DNA from: Cupriavidus sp. IDO
Lineage (GTDB): Bacteria; Pseudomonadota; Gammaproteobacteria; Burkholderiales; Burkholderiaceae
DNA: 64,000 bases
Assembly (NCBI RefSeq): GCF_000812465.1
Contig: NZ_JWMA01000165.1
Span: 85,403 to 149,402, forward strand
Direction of reading: 5' to 3'
A model generated the notes under the pieces. That model was not told the DNA's origin. It saw only the letters and a program-made list of their open reading frames with translations, and ran no database searches. Shown one piece after another: positions 33,508 through 42,817 of the stretch (the first letter of the stretch is position 1; the number at the start of each line of letters is the position of its first letter). The position numbers were made by a program, and so were the translations under genes.

Positions 33508-34623
33508 CTAAACCATGCGCTCCAGACGCCATATCTGGTAGCGGAACGCCAGCACCGCACCGGTGAGGATACCCGCAAGCGCGATGAAGGAGCCGATGGC
33601 CAGTGTCGACACGCCCGACAGCCCCTGCCCCACCGTGCAGCCCAGCGCCGTCACGCCGCCGGCGCCCATCAGGATGCCGCCTACCATGTGATTGGCCACG
33701 TCCTCTGCATTGCCGAACCCTTCCCAGCGGAAGGTGCGCGTCGCCAGCGCATAGATCGCCGCGCCGGCGATCACGCCGATGACGCTGACGATGCCGATGG
33801 TCAGAACCTTGCTCTTGTCGCTGAACATCATCAGCCAGTCGAGCGTATAGGCGTAAGGCGCGACGAAGCTGAGGCTCTCCATGCGACCGCTGTTGGTGGC
33901 GGCGAAGAGCTCTTCCAGCGTATTGGGATCCTCGGCCACATAGCCGATATGGCCCGACACGTACCACATGCCCACGATGATCAGCCCGACCGCAATGCCG
34001 CCAAGGAGGTTGTCGAAGGAGCGGAAGTTGCGCGCGGCCAGCGCCCAGACCACCAGCGCGCCGCCGAGCAGCAGCGCCAGCCACATCTGCAGCGCACCGC
34101 GCGCAACGCCTGTGCCCTGTGCAAGCAGCGAAGGCAGATCCTGCGTCGTCGGCAGCGTCAGCGATACCGCATCCACGGTGTTGACCCGCACCACGCCGAA
34201 CAGGCCGCGCAGCGTCATGTACGCGGACAGCCCGAGGAAGACAAACACCACCACCGACTTCAGGTTGCCGGCACCGATGCGCACCAGCGTCTTGCTGCCG
34301 CAGCCCGACGCCAGCACCATGCCGAAGCCGAACATCAGGCCGCCCACCAGCGCGGACAACCAGCTCAGCTTGCTGGCCGCATAGATGGTCTTGGTCGGGT
34401 CGATCTGGCCGGCCCAGGCCAGCACGCCGGTGCCGATCATGGCCACGCCGATCGCCAGGCCCCACATGCGCATGCGGCTCCAGTCGCCCATGTTGACGAC
34501 ATCCGAGACCGCACCCATGGTGCAGAAGTGCGTGCGCTGCAGGACCGCGCCGAACAGGAAGGTCAGGACAAACGTGCTCAGCAGCACGGTGCGCGAGAGC
34601 GCGGCAATATCGATTTCAGGCAT
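33508..34623 (-). CDS. YeeE/YedE (TsuA-like) sulfur-compound transporter
   Basis: A 371-residue membrane protein with about nine or ten hydrophobic helices. The family cysteines sit in QRTHFCTMGAV (C34), LASGCGSKT and ALGCTVGQGLSG. In TsuA/YeeE these line a thiosulfate-conducting path. Import of thiosulfate or a related sulfur species into the cytoplasm is likely. The start MPEIDIAALSR at 34623 fits the family. It is downstream of queC on the same strand (41 bp gap). Confidence 0.88.
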   Translation of the reverse strand: MPEIDIAALSRTVLLSTFVLTFLFGAVLQRTHFCTMGAVSDVVNMGDWSRMRMWGLAIGVAMIGTGVLAWAGQIDPTKTIYAASKLSWLSALVGGLMFGFGMVLASGCGSKTLVRIGAGNLKSVVVFVFLGLSAYMTLRGLFGVVRVNTVDAVSLTLPTTQDLPSLLAQGTGVARGALQMWLALLLGGALVVWALAARNFRSFDNLLGGIAVGLIIVGMWYVSGHIGYVAEDPNTLEELFAATNSGRMESLSFVAPYAYTLDWLMMFSDKSKVLTIGIVSVIGVIAGAAIYALATRTFRWEGFGNAEDVANHMVGGILMGAGGVTALGCTVGQGLSGVSTLAIGSFIALAGILTGAVLAFRYQIWRLERMV

Positions 34624-34664
34624 GTCGGGGGCGGTTGCGGGCGAAAACTGCGGCCAGGCGGTGC

Positions 34665-35348
34665 TCAGGCGGCGCTCTGGTAGCGGGTCGGGTCAGGCAC
34701 GCCGGCGGCTTCGAAACCGGCTCGGCGGATCCGGCAGGAATCGCATACGCCGCAGGCGCGGCCATCGTCGTCGGCCTGGTAGCACGATACCGTGAGGCTG
34801 TAGTCGACGCCCAGGCGGATGCCGGCGCGGATGATCTCGCCCTTGGTCATGTCGATGATGGGCGCATGCACGCGGAAGCGGTCGCCCTCGACACCGGCCT
34901 TGGTCGCAAGGTTGGCGAGCGTTTCATACGCCGCCACGTATTCCGGGCGGCAGTCCGGATAGCCCGAGTAGTCGACCGCGTTGGCGCCGAAGAACAGGTC
35001 GCGGCCGCCGACGGCCTCGGCCCAGCCGAGCGCCAGCGACAGCATGATGGTATTGCGCGCCGGCACGTAGGTGATCGGGATGCCCACGGACGCACCATCG
35101 GTCGGCACGTCGAGGGTGTCGTCGGTCAGCGCGGAACCGCCGAAGCGGCGCAGGTCGAGGTCGACGATCTCGTGGCGCACCGCGCCGAGCGCGCCGGCCA
35201 CGCGTTTGGCGGCTTCCAGCTCGGATGAATGGCGCTGGCCATAGCGCATCGACAGGGCATAGGTCTCGAAACCCTGTGCCTTGGCCATGGCAAGTACGGT
35301 GGCGGAGTCGAGTCCGCCGGATAGCAGGACGATGGCGCGTTTGGTCAT
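34665..35348 (-). CDS. queC: 7-cyano-7-deazaguanine synthase QueC
   Basis: A 227-residue enzyme that converts 7-carboxy-7-deazaguanine to preQ0 with ATP and ammonia in queuosine synthesis. The PP-loop is LLSGGLDSATVLAMAKAQG near the N-terminus, and NTIMLSLALGWAEAVGG and DYSGYPDCRPEY are typical. The zinc site is made by the cysteines of SCYQADDDGRACGVCDSC. The start MTKRAIVLLSGG at 35348 is preferred because a longer frame to 35381 only adds a basic Arg/Ala stretch. Confidence 0.95.
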   Translation of the reverse strand: MTKRAIVLLSGGLDSATVLAMAKAQGFETYALSMRYGQRHSSELEAAKRVAGALGAVRHEIVDLDLRRFGGSALTDDTLDVPTDGASVGIPITYVPARNTIMLSLALGWAEAVGGRDLFFGANAVDYSGYPDCRPEYVAAYETLANLATKAGVEGDRFRVHAPIIDMTKGEIIRAGIRLGVDYSLTVSCYQADDDGRACGVCDSCRIRRAGFEAAGVPDPTRYQSAA

Positions 35349-35416
35349 GATTGCAAGGCGCGCCGCCCGGGCAGCGCGCAAAAAATTCAGGCGAATCAGT
35401 TATTTTAGCGCGACAC

Positions 35417-35445
35417 AAGAAAAAGGCCCGCTGAACGCGGGCCTT
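35417..35445 (-). terminator. Intrinsic terminator of the tol-pal-cpoB operon
   Basis: Read on the minus strand, a GC-rich 9-bp stem (35445-35437 with 35431-35423, loop of 5) runs into a T-rich tract. It is 26 bp beyond the cpoB stop. Confidence 0.85.
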
Positions 35446-35470
35446 GCAGTCGGAGGCACAGCCGGACGGC

Positions 35471-36229
35471 TTACTTCAGGCTCTTCAGCCGGTTGCTCGC
35501 AGCCTGGGCGCCCTCGGTGCCGGGATACTTGGCCACCACCTGCTCCAGCGTCTTGCGGGCCGCGGCCTTCTGGCCCGATTCGAGCTGGTTGTTGGCGATC
35601 GCGATCATCGCATCCGGCGCCTTCGGATGGGTCGGGTTGGCCTGGAGCATGTTCTGCAGGACCGCCGTCGACCCCTTGTAGTCGCGCTGGGCATACAGCG
35701 AGTTGCCGAGCCAGAACTGCGCCAGCGGCAGGTACGGGCTCTGCGGATACTTCTTGATAAACCCCGAGAAGGAACTGCCCGCGCTCTTGAAATCGCCGGC
35801 CTGGAACTGCTTGAGGGCGGCGTCGTACTCGGGCTTCTCGTTCGGCTGCGACAGTCCTTCGCGGCCATCTACGGTGACCTGCTGCGGCTCGAATTTCTTC
35901 AGGCGCGCATCCAGGTCAGCGTAGTAGTCCTTCTGCTGCTTCTGCAGCGTATCCACGGTGTTCTGCAACACCTCATTCTGGCCGCGCAGACGCGCCACTT
36001 CCTGGCGCAGACCTTCGAGCTGGTTCTGCATGTCAAGCGTGGTGCGGCTGTTCTGCTCGATGCGCTGCGTCGCGGTCGCCTGGAAACCGTTGAACTGGTC
36101 GCGCAGGGTAATGACCGCGCGACGCGCTTCGTCATCGTCGAAAACGCCAGCATGCACCTGGGTAAGCGGCAACATGCCGCCGCCGGAGACGGCGGCGAGC
36201 CACAACAGGGTGGAAACGCGTGCTTTCAT
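35471..36229 (-). CDS. cpoB: Tol-Pal accessory periplasmic protein CpoB (YbgF)
   Basis: A 252-residue protein with a signal peptide ending near VHAGVFDD. An N-terminal coiled-coil follows (about 40-110, heptad-like QNQLEGLRQEVARLRGQ), which trimerises in CpoB. A Gln/Pro linker leads to TPR repeats (YDAALKQFQAGDFKSAGSSF and two more). CpoB links Tol function to PBP1B during septal peptidoglycan synthesis. It is the last gene of the tol-pal operon, 18 bp after pal. Confidence 0.94.
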   Translation of the reverse strand: MKARVSTLLWLAAVSGGGMLPLTQVHAGVFDDDEARRAVITLRDQFNGFQATATQRIEQNSRTTLDMQNQLEGLRQEVARLRGQNEVLQNTVDTLQKQQKDYYADLDARLKKFEPQQVTVDGREGLSQPNEKPEYDAALKQFQAGDFKSAGSSFSGFIKKYPQSPYLPLAQFWLGNSLYAQRDYKGSTAVLQNMLQANPTHPKAPDAMIAIANNQLESGQKAAARKTLEQVVAKYPGTEGAQAASNRLKSLK

Positions 36230-36247
36230 GGATTGGCTGTCCGCAGA

Positions 36248-36757
36248 TCAGTAGTTGATGTCCGCGCGGCGGTTCTCTGCCCACGAGGCTTCATCGTGAC
36301 CGCTGGCCTTCGGCTTTTCCTTGCCCAGGCTCACGGCTTCCATCTGGCTGTCAGGCACGCCCATCGAGCCCAGCGAACGGCGCACGGCTTCGGCACGCTT
36401 CTGGCCCAGCGCGAGGTTGTACTCGCTGGTGCCGCGTTCGTCGGTGTTGCCCTGGATCAGGATCTTGCGGCCCTTGTTGGAGCCCAGGTACTTGGCGTGC
36501 TCGGTCAGCATGCCCTGATAGTCCTGCTTGACGCTGTAGCTGTCGAAGTCGAAGTACACGCTGCGCTTGGCCAGCGGGCTGTTCGGGTCGTTCAGCGGGT
36601 CATTCGCTACGTTCACCGGCGTGACGGTGCGGGCGTCGGTACCGGCGCCGCCCTTGGCACCCGCGTTGGCGGTGTCATCCAGCTTCACGCCGGAGCTGCA
36701 GGCACCGAGGGCAAGCAGAGCGGCAACGGCGAGGGTTTTGGTCATCAGTTGGGGCAT
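36248..36757 (-). CDS. pal: Peptidoglycan-associated lipoprotein Pal
   Basis: A 169-residue outer-membrane lipoprotein. Lipobox LGAC with the lipidated cysteine at C20, then a flexible linker, then an OmpA-like peptidoglycan-binding domain with YFDFDSYSVKQDYQ, GNTDERGTSEYNLALGQKRA and NRRADINY at the C-terminus. It anchors the outer membrane to peptidoglycan and is pulled by TolB/TolA at division. The start at 36757 or at the internal Met5 both give a normal signal. Confidence 0.96.
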   Translation of the reverse strand: MPQLMTKTLAVAALLALGACSSGVKLDDTANAGAKGGAGTDARTVTPVNVANDPLNDPNSPLAKRSVYFDFDSYSVKQDYQGMLTEHAKYLGSNKGRKILIQGNTDERGTSEYNLALGQKRAEAVRRSLGSMGVPDSQMEAVSLGKEKPKASGHDEASWAENRRADINY

Positions 36758-36772
36758 GGTGAGTGGCTCCTG

Positions 36773-38125
36773 TTATTGCATGAAAGGACCCCAGGACGGC
36801 TCGCGAACGTCGCCGGACTGGAGGGACAGAACCTGCCGGGTGCGCCCGTCAGTGGAAACCGCTGCCAGCACCGCGCGGCCTCCCACGCGGGTGGCATAGA
36901 GGATGTACTTGCCGTTGGCCGCGAAGCTCGGGGCTTCGTCGTTGGCCGTGTCGGTCAGCGAGGTCACATCGCCGTTGGACAGATCCTGCAGCTGCAGCTT
37001 GAAGCCGCCCGCACGAGTGATATAGGCAAGCGACTTGCCGTCCGGCGAGATCCGCGGGCTCACGTTGTAGCTGCCCTTGAAGGTCACGCGCTGCGCACCG
37101 CCGCCCTCTTCGCCCGAAGCCGGCATGCGGTAGATCTGCGGCGCGCCGCCACGGTCGCTGGTGAAGTAGATGCTCTTGCCGTCAGGCGAGTATTGCGGCT
37201 CGGTGTCGATGGCGCTGCTGCGGCTCAGGCGGTGAATGCCGGAGCCATCCGCATTCACCTGGTAGACCTGCGTATTGCCGTCGCGCGACAGGGCCAGGGC
37301 CAGGTGCTGGCCGTCCGGCGACCACGACGGGGCGCTGTTGTTGCCCTTCTGGTTCGACACCAGCGTGCGGCGGCCCGTGGCCAGGTCGTGCACGTACACC
37401 ACCGGCTTCTTGGCTTCGAAGGAAACATAGGCCACGCGGCGGCCATCCGGCGACCACGACGGCGAGATGATCGGCTCGTTGCTGGTCAGCGCGATCTGCG
37501 AGTTCTGGCCGTCCGAGTCGGAAATCAGCAGCTGGTAGCGGCCGCCCACGCGAGACACGTACGATAGGCGCGTGGCAAACACGCCGCGCTCGCCCAGCAG
37601 CTTCTCGTAGATATAGTCAGCAATCTTGTGGCCCGTCACGCGCAGCTGGCTCTGGCTCACGTTGAACGCCAGGCCGCCCAGGCTTTGGCCCTTGACGGTG
37701 TCGTAGAGGCGGAAGCGCACGTCGTACTGGCCGTTGCCCGACGGCGTGACGCTGCCGGCCACGAAGGCATCGGCACCGCGCGTCTTCCAGCTGCCCAGGT
37801 CGACATTGGCGGATTCGGCGACGGTGGCGCCGCCCGGATCCACGTTGCGGAAGCGGCCACTGCGTTGCAGGTCGCTGCGGATGATGGCGGTCAGGTTCTG
37901 CGGGGCTTGTGCCTCGCCCTGGAAGTTGGCCGTTGCGACCGGAAACTGGCTGGAGCCAACGCCGGAGATCTCAACGTTCAGCTGTGCCTGCGCGGCACCT
38001 GCGGACATGGCCAGCGCCGCGGCCAGCCAGGCCATCAGGGCGCGTCGGCCGACAAGGCGGCTGACCTGTTGATTTGCGGATTGGCGCCTCGCGGACTGCC
38101 AGTTGGGGGCCCAAAGCTTTCGCAT
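36773..38125 (-). CDS. tolB: Tol-Pal periplasmic protein TolB
   Basis: A 450-residue periplasmic protein. The N-terminal signal (LMAWLAAALAMSAGAAQAQ) is preceded by an extended basic region. The N-terminal domain is followed by a six-bladed beta-propeller recognised by repeated SWSPDGRRVAYVSF, SWSPDGQHLALAL, QYSPDGKSIYFTSDRG and RISPDGKSLAYITR. The start at 38125 was chosen for its GAGGAGC ribosome binding site; internal methionines closer to the signal helix are possible. The propeller binds Pal, and TolA contacts the N-terminus. Confidence 0.95.
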   Translation of the reverse strand: MRKLWAPNWQSARRQSANQQVSRLVGRRALMAWLAAALAMSAGAAQAQLNVEISGVGSSQFPVATANFQGEAQAPQNLTAIIRSDLQRSGRFRNVDPGGATVAESANVDLGSWKTRGADAFVAGSVTPSGNGQYDVRFRLYDTVKGQSLGGLAFNVSQSQLRVTGHKIADYIYEKLLGERGVFATRLSYVSRVGGRYQLLISDSDGQNSQIALTSNEPIISPSWSPDGRRVAYVSFEAKKPVVYVHDLATGRRTLVSNQKGNNSAPSWSPDGQHLALALSRDGNTQVYQVNADGSGIHRLSRSSAIDTEPQYSPDGKSIYFTSDRGGAPQIYRMPASGEEGGGAQRVTFKGSYNVSPRISPDGKSLAYITRAGGFKLQLQDLSNGDVTSLTDTANDEAPSFAANGKYILYATRVGGRAVLAAVSTDGRTRQVLSLQSGDVREPSWGPFMQ

Positions 38126-38333
38126 GCTGCTCCTCAGTCGATTACAAGTTTCATCGGGCACGGCAGGCAATCGGCAAAACGGGCAGAACCAGCACTACTG
38201 CGCATGGCGCATGCCCGTTCTGCGTGCGAATTGCACACTGCCGGCTGCGTCAGGCAACCTAACATGGTAGCGGTGGGACCGGCGCCCGGCGATGAAGGTT
38301 GCATAATGTTGCAAATCATGGCGCCCGGGTCAC

Positions 38334-39377
38334 TCAGTCCTTCGGACGGAAGGTGATGGTGAAGGTGGCCGGTGCCTTGCCATTCTCGTCGCGCGGCAGC
38401 GGGTCCGATCGCTCCACGGCACGCAGCACGGCATTGTCCCACGCGGAGTTGCCGCTGGACTTGCTCAGGCGTGCCGACATCAGCGAGCCGTCCGGCGCCA
38501 GTTGCACCGAGACGACAGCACTCGGATTGCCCGGCACGTCCTCGGTAAAGACGATATTCGGCTTCACGCGGCGACGCACGCGGTCGGCATAGCCAGGCGA
38601 CGCCTTGCCACCGCCGCCGGCACCCGCGCCAGCGGTATTGCCCACACCACCGCCACCGGCACCGGAGCCGCCGGCCAGCGCCTGCAGGCGCGCCAGTTCG
38701 CTCTTGCGCTGTGCATTGGCCGCCGCTTCGCGCCTGGCCTTCGCGTCGGCATCCGCCTTGGCCTTGGCCTTCGCTTCGGCGTCAGCCCTTGCCCTGGCGT
38801 CGGCCTGCGCCTTCGCGTCCGCCCTGGCCTTCGCGTCGGCTTCCTTGCGGTCGCGCTCTGCCTGTTCCTTGTGCTGCTGTTCCTGCGCCGCCTTCTTCGT
38901 CGCCTCTTCCTTGCGCTGGTCTTCCTTGCGCAGCGCCTCCTGGCGTTCGGCCTCCTTGCGATCCGCGGCCTTACGCTCGGCTTCCTTGCGGTCAGCCTCC
39001 TTGCGTGCCGCGTCCTTGCGCGCGGCCTCTGCTTCCTTGCGCGCTGCCTCATCGCGGGCGGCCTGCTCGGCGGCACGGCGCTTCTGCCGCTCGAGCGCGA
39101 TGTCGGCTTCGTCCTCGACCTTGCTCTTTACCTCGGGCGCAGGCGGCACCGGCCGCGGCTGCACCACGGGCTCGGGCGGCGGCGGAGGTGGCGGCGCGGT
39201 CGTGGCGGGAATCTCTTCCCACAGCTCGGCCTCGGCACCGACGGGCGTGCTGCTCTGCCAGCGCACGCCGTAATAAAGCAGGATGGCCAGCAGCACGTGC
39301 ATGAAGAGCGCGAGCAGGAAGGAACGCATGGTTCCCCGCTCCTTTACCGGCTGATAAGGATAGGCGGCGGTCTTCAT
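38334..39377 (-). CDS. tolA: Tol-Pal energy transducer TolA
   Basis: A 347-residue protein. An N-terminal membrane anchor (RSFLLALFMHVLLAILLYYG) is followed by a proline run and a long Lys/Ala/Glu/Asp-rich helical domain II (about residues 95-240, imperfect ARKEAERK-type repeats). A Gly-rich hinge and the C-terminal TonB-like domain (YADRVRRRVKPNIVFTEDVP and VSVQLAPDGSLMSARLSKSS) close it. It transmits proton-motive force from TolQR to Pal. The DNA repeats at about 38,700-39,120 are coding, not a tandem repeat element. Start 39377 is the first ATG. Confidence 0.95.
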   Translation of the reverse strand: MKTAAYPYQPVKERGTMRSFLLALFMHVLLAILLYYGVRWQSSTPVGAEAELWEEIPATTAPPPPPPPEPVVQPRPVPPAPEVKSKVEDEADIALERQKRRAAEQAARDEAARKEAEAARKDAARKEADRKEAERKAADRKEAERQEALRKEDQRKEEATKKAAQEQQHKEQAERDRKEADAKARADAKAQADARARADAEAKAKAKADADAKARREAAANAQRKSELARLQALAGGSGAGGGGVGNTAGAGAGGGGKASPGYADRVRRRVKPNIVFTEDVPGNPSAVVSVQLAPDGSLMSARLSKSSGNSAWDNAVLRAVERSDPLPRDENGKAPATFTITFRPKD

Positions 39378-39446
39378 TGGGCGCGGCGGCAATCGGTTGG
39401 GCGTGTCACGCGACGGGATTGGCGGAATTGACGAGATCGACGGGGA

Positions 39447-39884
39447 CTACTTGGACTTCACCATCAGGCCGACGCGCTTGATGCCATCGGCCTTGAGCAC
39501 GGACATCACGTCCAGCACGGATTCATACTTGACCGAGCGGTCGGCGGCGATCACCACCGGCTGGTCCGGGTTCTCGTTCTGGCGCTGGTGGACGAAGTCG
39601 AGCAGGCCCTGCTTGTCGAGCTTGTGCTCGAATGCATTGCCGGCGTTGTCCTTGCCGCGCGCGGTCAGGACGCCGCTCTCGTTTACGGTCACGACGATCG
39701 GCGGGGCCTTCTGTTGCGGCGTGGCGTTGGCCACGGTCGGGAGGTCGACCACCGCGGGGCTCACGATCGGAGCCGCCACCATGAAGATGACCAGCAGCAC
39801 GAGCATCACGTCGATGTAAGGCACGACGTTGATCTCGGCGCTGGCACGACGGCGCGAGCCGCCGCGACGCTGAATGGCTGCCAT
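39447..39884 (-). CDS. tolR: Tol-Pal motor protein TolR
   Basis: A 145-residue ExbD/TolR-family protein. One membrane helix carries the proton-pathway aspartate in VVPYIDVMLVLLVIFMVAAP, followed by a periplasmic domain with VVIAADRSVKYESVLDVM near the C-terminus. It works with TolQ as the proton-driven motor. It lies 60 bp downstream of tolQ. Confidence 0.96.
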   Translation of the reverse strand: MAAIQRRGGSRRRASAEINVVPYIDVMLVLLVIFMVAAPIVSPAVVDLPTVANATPQQKAPPIVVTVNESGVLTARGKDNAGNAFEHKLDKQGLLDFVHQRQNENPDQPVVIAADRSVKYESVLDVMSVLKADGIKRVGLMVKSK

Positions 39885-39944
39885 TGCAGGTGCTCCTGGG
39901 ACGTTGATCCGACCGCCAGGCCGGATCGTTCCTATCTGATTCGG

Positions 39945-40624
39945 TTAGCGGGTCTGCCGTTGCAGGATGTTCAGGAATTCTTCCATGAAGCTTTCGAAAC
40001 GGATCGCCAGGCGGTCGATTTCGGTGGCATAGCGGTTGTACGCAATCACCGCCGGAATGGCTGCAAACAGGCCGATGGCCGTGGCCACGAGCGCTTCGGC
40101 AATGCCGGGCGCCACCGATGCAAGCGTCGCCTGCTGCACATTCGACAGCCCGCGGAAAGCATTCATGATCCCCCACACCGTGCCGAACAGGCCGATATAC
40201 GGGCTCACCGAACCCACCGAAGCCAGGAACGGCAGGTGGGATTCGAGCACGTCCATCTCGCGCTGGTAGGCCGCGCGCATGGCGCGGCGGGCCGCATCGA
40301 GCAGCGCGCCGGCTTCATTGCCGCGCTCGCGTGCCTTCAGGAATTCGCCCATGCCCGATTCGAAGATCCGCTCCAGCGCGCCGGTATTGTGGCGGTTGTT
40401 CACGGCACTGTTATAGAGCGCCTGCAGATCGCCGCCCGCCCAGAAATCGCGTTCGAATCCTTCCGTCTGGGTGCGCGCGGAACGCAGCGCCAGGTGCTTG
40501 CGGAAGATATACGTCCACGAAAACAGGGACATGACGAGCAACAGCGCCATGACGGCCTGCGCAAGCAGGCTGGCGTGAAGCACCAGCGAAATGATCGACA
40601 GGTCTTGCGTGACGGTCACGGGAT

Positions 40625-40628
<4 letters not shown>
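39945..40628 (-). CDS. tolQ: Tol-Pal motor protein TolQ
   Basis: A 227-residue MotA/TolQ/ExbB-family membrane protein. There are three membrane segments, including LASVGSVSPYIGLFGTVWGI and GIAEALVATAIGLFAAIPAV, the helices that line the proton channel with TolR. The start MNPVTVTQDLSI at 40628 overlaps the ybgC stop by 4 bp. Confidence 0.96.
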
Positions 40629-41029
<401 letters not shown>

Positions 41030-41421
41030 GGCCGCGATTGTAACGGAGACAATGGCCCGTTCGGTGTTAACCCGCAGGACGACTTTGCAACAGCAAGTTG
41101 CCGGCCAGGCCAGGCCTGGCTTTGCGGGCAGGGCCTGTGGCTTGCGGCAAATCCCTGCCTCGCGATAAACTGCGGCCAACCATTCCACCTTGCGCGACTG
41201 GCGATGTCAGTGGGTACTACCACGAGGAAGCGCAAGTTCTCTGGCGTGAAGTTCAAACGCCTGCCGCTCGCCTGGGCAGCGAATGGGAAGCAGGGTGCGC
41301 CCTGTGCCGACTTGCCAACCCGTCAGAACGGGTTGCCGGCCGGTGCCGGTCGCCGATGCCTTCCCCGCGCGCCCTACCCCGATGCACCAATCGGAATCCC
41401 CTTTTTCAGACGAGTTTCGCC
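41030..41421 (+). promoter_or_regulatory. Long glyA upstream region with tandem hairpins
   Basis: This 392-bp region between divergent ybgC and glyA has no convincing gene. On the glyA side it can fold into CAGGG-TGCG-CCCTG (41291-41304) and AACCCGT-CAGA-ACGGGTT (41317-41334). An outer TTGCGC/GCGCAA pair lies at about 41193-41235. I cannot match it to glycine, SAH or other named riboswitch cores by eye. It may be a structured leader or simply GC-rich DNA. Confidence 0.45.
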
Positions 41422-42669
41422 ATGTTCGAACGCAGCCGCTATACGATCGACCAGATCGACCCCGAGGTCTTTGCCGCTATCCAGAAGGAAAACCAGCGCC
41501 AGGAAGACCATATTGAACTGATCGCTTCCGAAAACTACACCTCGCCGGCCGTGATGGCCGCGCAAGGTTCGCAACTGACCAACAAGTACGCCGAGGGCTA
41601 TCCCGGCAAGCGCTACTACGGTGGTTGCGAATTTGTTGACATGGTCGAGCAGCTCGCCATCGACCGCGTCAAGCAGCTGTTCGGCGCCGAAGCCGCCAAC
41701 GTGCAGCCCAACTCGGGCTCGCAGGCCAACCAGGGCGTGTATTTCGCCGTGCTGAAGCCGGGCGACACCATCATGGGCATGAGCCTGGCCGAAGGCGGTC
41801 ACCTGACCCACGGCATGGCCCTGAACATGAGCGGCAAGTGGTTCAACGTGGTCAGCTATGGCCTGAACGCCAAGGAAGACATCGACTACGACGCCCTGGA
41901 AAAGCTGGCCATCGAGAAGAAGCCCAAGCTGATCATCGCCGGCGCGTCGGCCTTCGCCCTGCGCATCGACTTCGAGCGCATCGGCAAGGTGGCCAAGTCG
42001 ATCGGCGCCTATTTCATGGTCGACATGGCCCACTACGCCGGCCTGATCGCCGCGGGCGTCTACCCGAACCCGGTCCCGCACGCCGACTTCGTCACCACCA
42101 CCACCCACAAGAGCCTGCGCGGCCCGCGCGGTGGCGTGATCCTGATGAAGGCCGAGCACGAGAAGGCCATCAACTCGGCCATCTTCCCCGGCATCCAGGG
42201 CGGCCCGCTGATGCACGTCATCGCCGGCAAGGCCGTGGCCTTCAAGGAAGCGCTGACCCCCGAGTTCAAGGCCTACCAGGCGCAAGTGGTGAAGAACGCC
42301 GACGTGCTGGCCGAAACCCTGATCGCGCGTGGCCTGCGCATCGTCTCCGGCCGCACCGAAAGCCACGTGATGCTGGTCGACCTGCGCGCCAAGAACATCA
42401 CCGGCAAGGAAGCCGAGAAGATCCTGGGCGACGCGCATATCACGGTCAACAAGAACGCCATTCCCAACGATCCGGAAAAGCCGTTCGTCACCTCGGGCAT
42501 CCGCCTGGGCTCCCCGGCCATGACCACGCGCGGCTTCCAGGAAGAAGAAGCCCGCATCGTCGGCAACCTGATCGCCGACGTGCTGGACAACCCGCATGAC
42601 GAAGGCAACATCGCCGCCGTGCGCGAGCAGGTCGCGGCCCTGACCAAGCGTTTCCCGGTCTACGGCTGA
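41422..42669 (+). CDS. glyA: Serine hydroxymethyltransferase GlyA
   Basis: A 415-residue PLP enzyme that interconverts serine and glycine while loading tetrahydrofolate with a one-carbon unit. HIELIASENYTSPAVMAAQG, YAEGYPGKRYYGGCEFVD and the PLP lysine K230 in TTTTHKSLRGPRGG are unmistakable. The frame is open much further upstream, but the conserved N-terminus begins at ATG 41422. A structured leader precedes it; nrdR follows 148 bp downstream. Confidence 0.97.
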   Translation: MFERSRYTIDQIDPEVFAAIQKENQRQEDHIELIASENYTSPAVMAAQGSQLTNKYAEGYPGKRYYGGCEFVDMVEQLAIDRVKQLFGAEAANVQPNSGSQANQGVYFAVLKPGDTIMGMSLAEGGHLTHGMALNMSGKWFNVVSYGLNAKEDIDYDALEKLAIEKKPKLIIAGASAFALRIDFERIGKVAKSIGAYFMVDMAHYAGLIAAGVYPNPVPHADFVTTTTHKSLRGPRGGVILMKAEHEKAINSAIFPGIQGGPLMHVIAGKAVAFKEALTPEFKAYQAQVVKNADVLAETLIARGLRIVSGRTESHVMLVDLRAKNITGKEAEKILGDAHITVNKNAIPNDPEKPFVTSGIRLGSPAMTTRGFQEEEARIVGNLIADVLDNPHDEGNIAAVREQVAALTKRFPVYG

Positions 42670-42677
42670 TGCATCGA

Positions 42678-42740
42678 GGCCGCCCTCCCCGAGGGTGGCC
42701 GGCAGCCCCGCAAGCCTGCCCCTCAGGTATGGCTTGCGGG
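42678..42740 (+). terminator. Two hairpins between glyA and nrdR
   Basis: GGCCGCCCTC-CCC-GAGGGTGGCC (42678-42700) forms a 10-bp stem with one G-T pair. CCCGCAAGCC (42707-42716) pairs perfectly with GGCTTGCGGG (42731-42740). Neither has a T tract, so partial termination or RNA-end protection is more likely than a full intrinsic terminator. Confidence 0.45.
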
Positions 42741-42817
42741 CGTCGCCAACCCACCCTGCTGCCGCAGAAAGACAACACAGGCAAGGCAGCCGGGCTCAAA
42801 TCTGAAGGTGGTCAGGC

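Noticed and set aside
35444..37567. 707-codon open frame on the plus strand opposite cpoB, pal and tolB
   Set aside because: It is antisense to three well-recognised genes; long GC-rich antisense frames are expected here and it has no domain.
38700..39120. Apparent tandem repeats
   Set aside because: They encode the Lys/Ala/Glu-rich helical domain of TolA and are not a repeat element or CRISPR.
41204..41521. 105-codon frame overlapping the glyA start
   Set aside because: It runs into glyA in another frame and has no recognisable protein character; a leader role is more likely.
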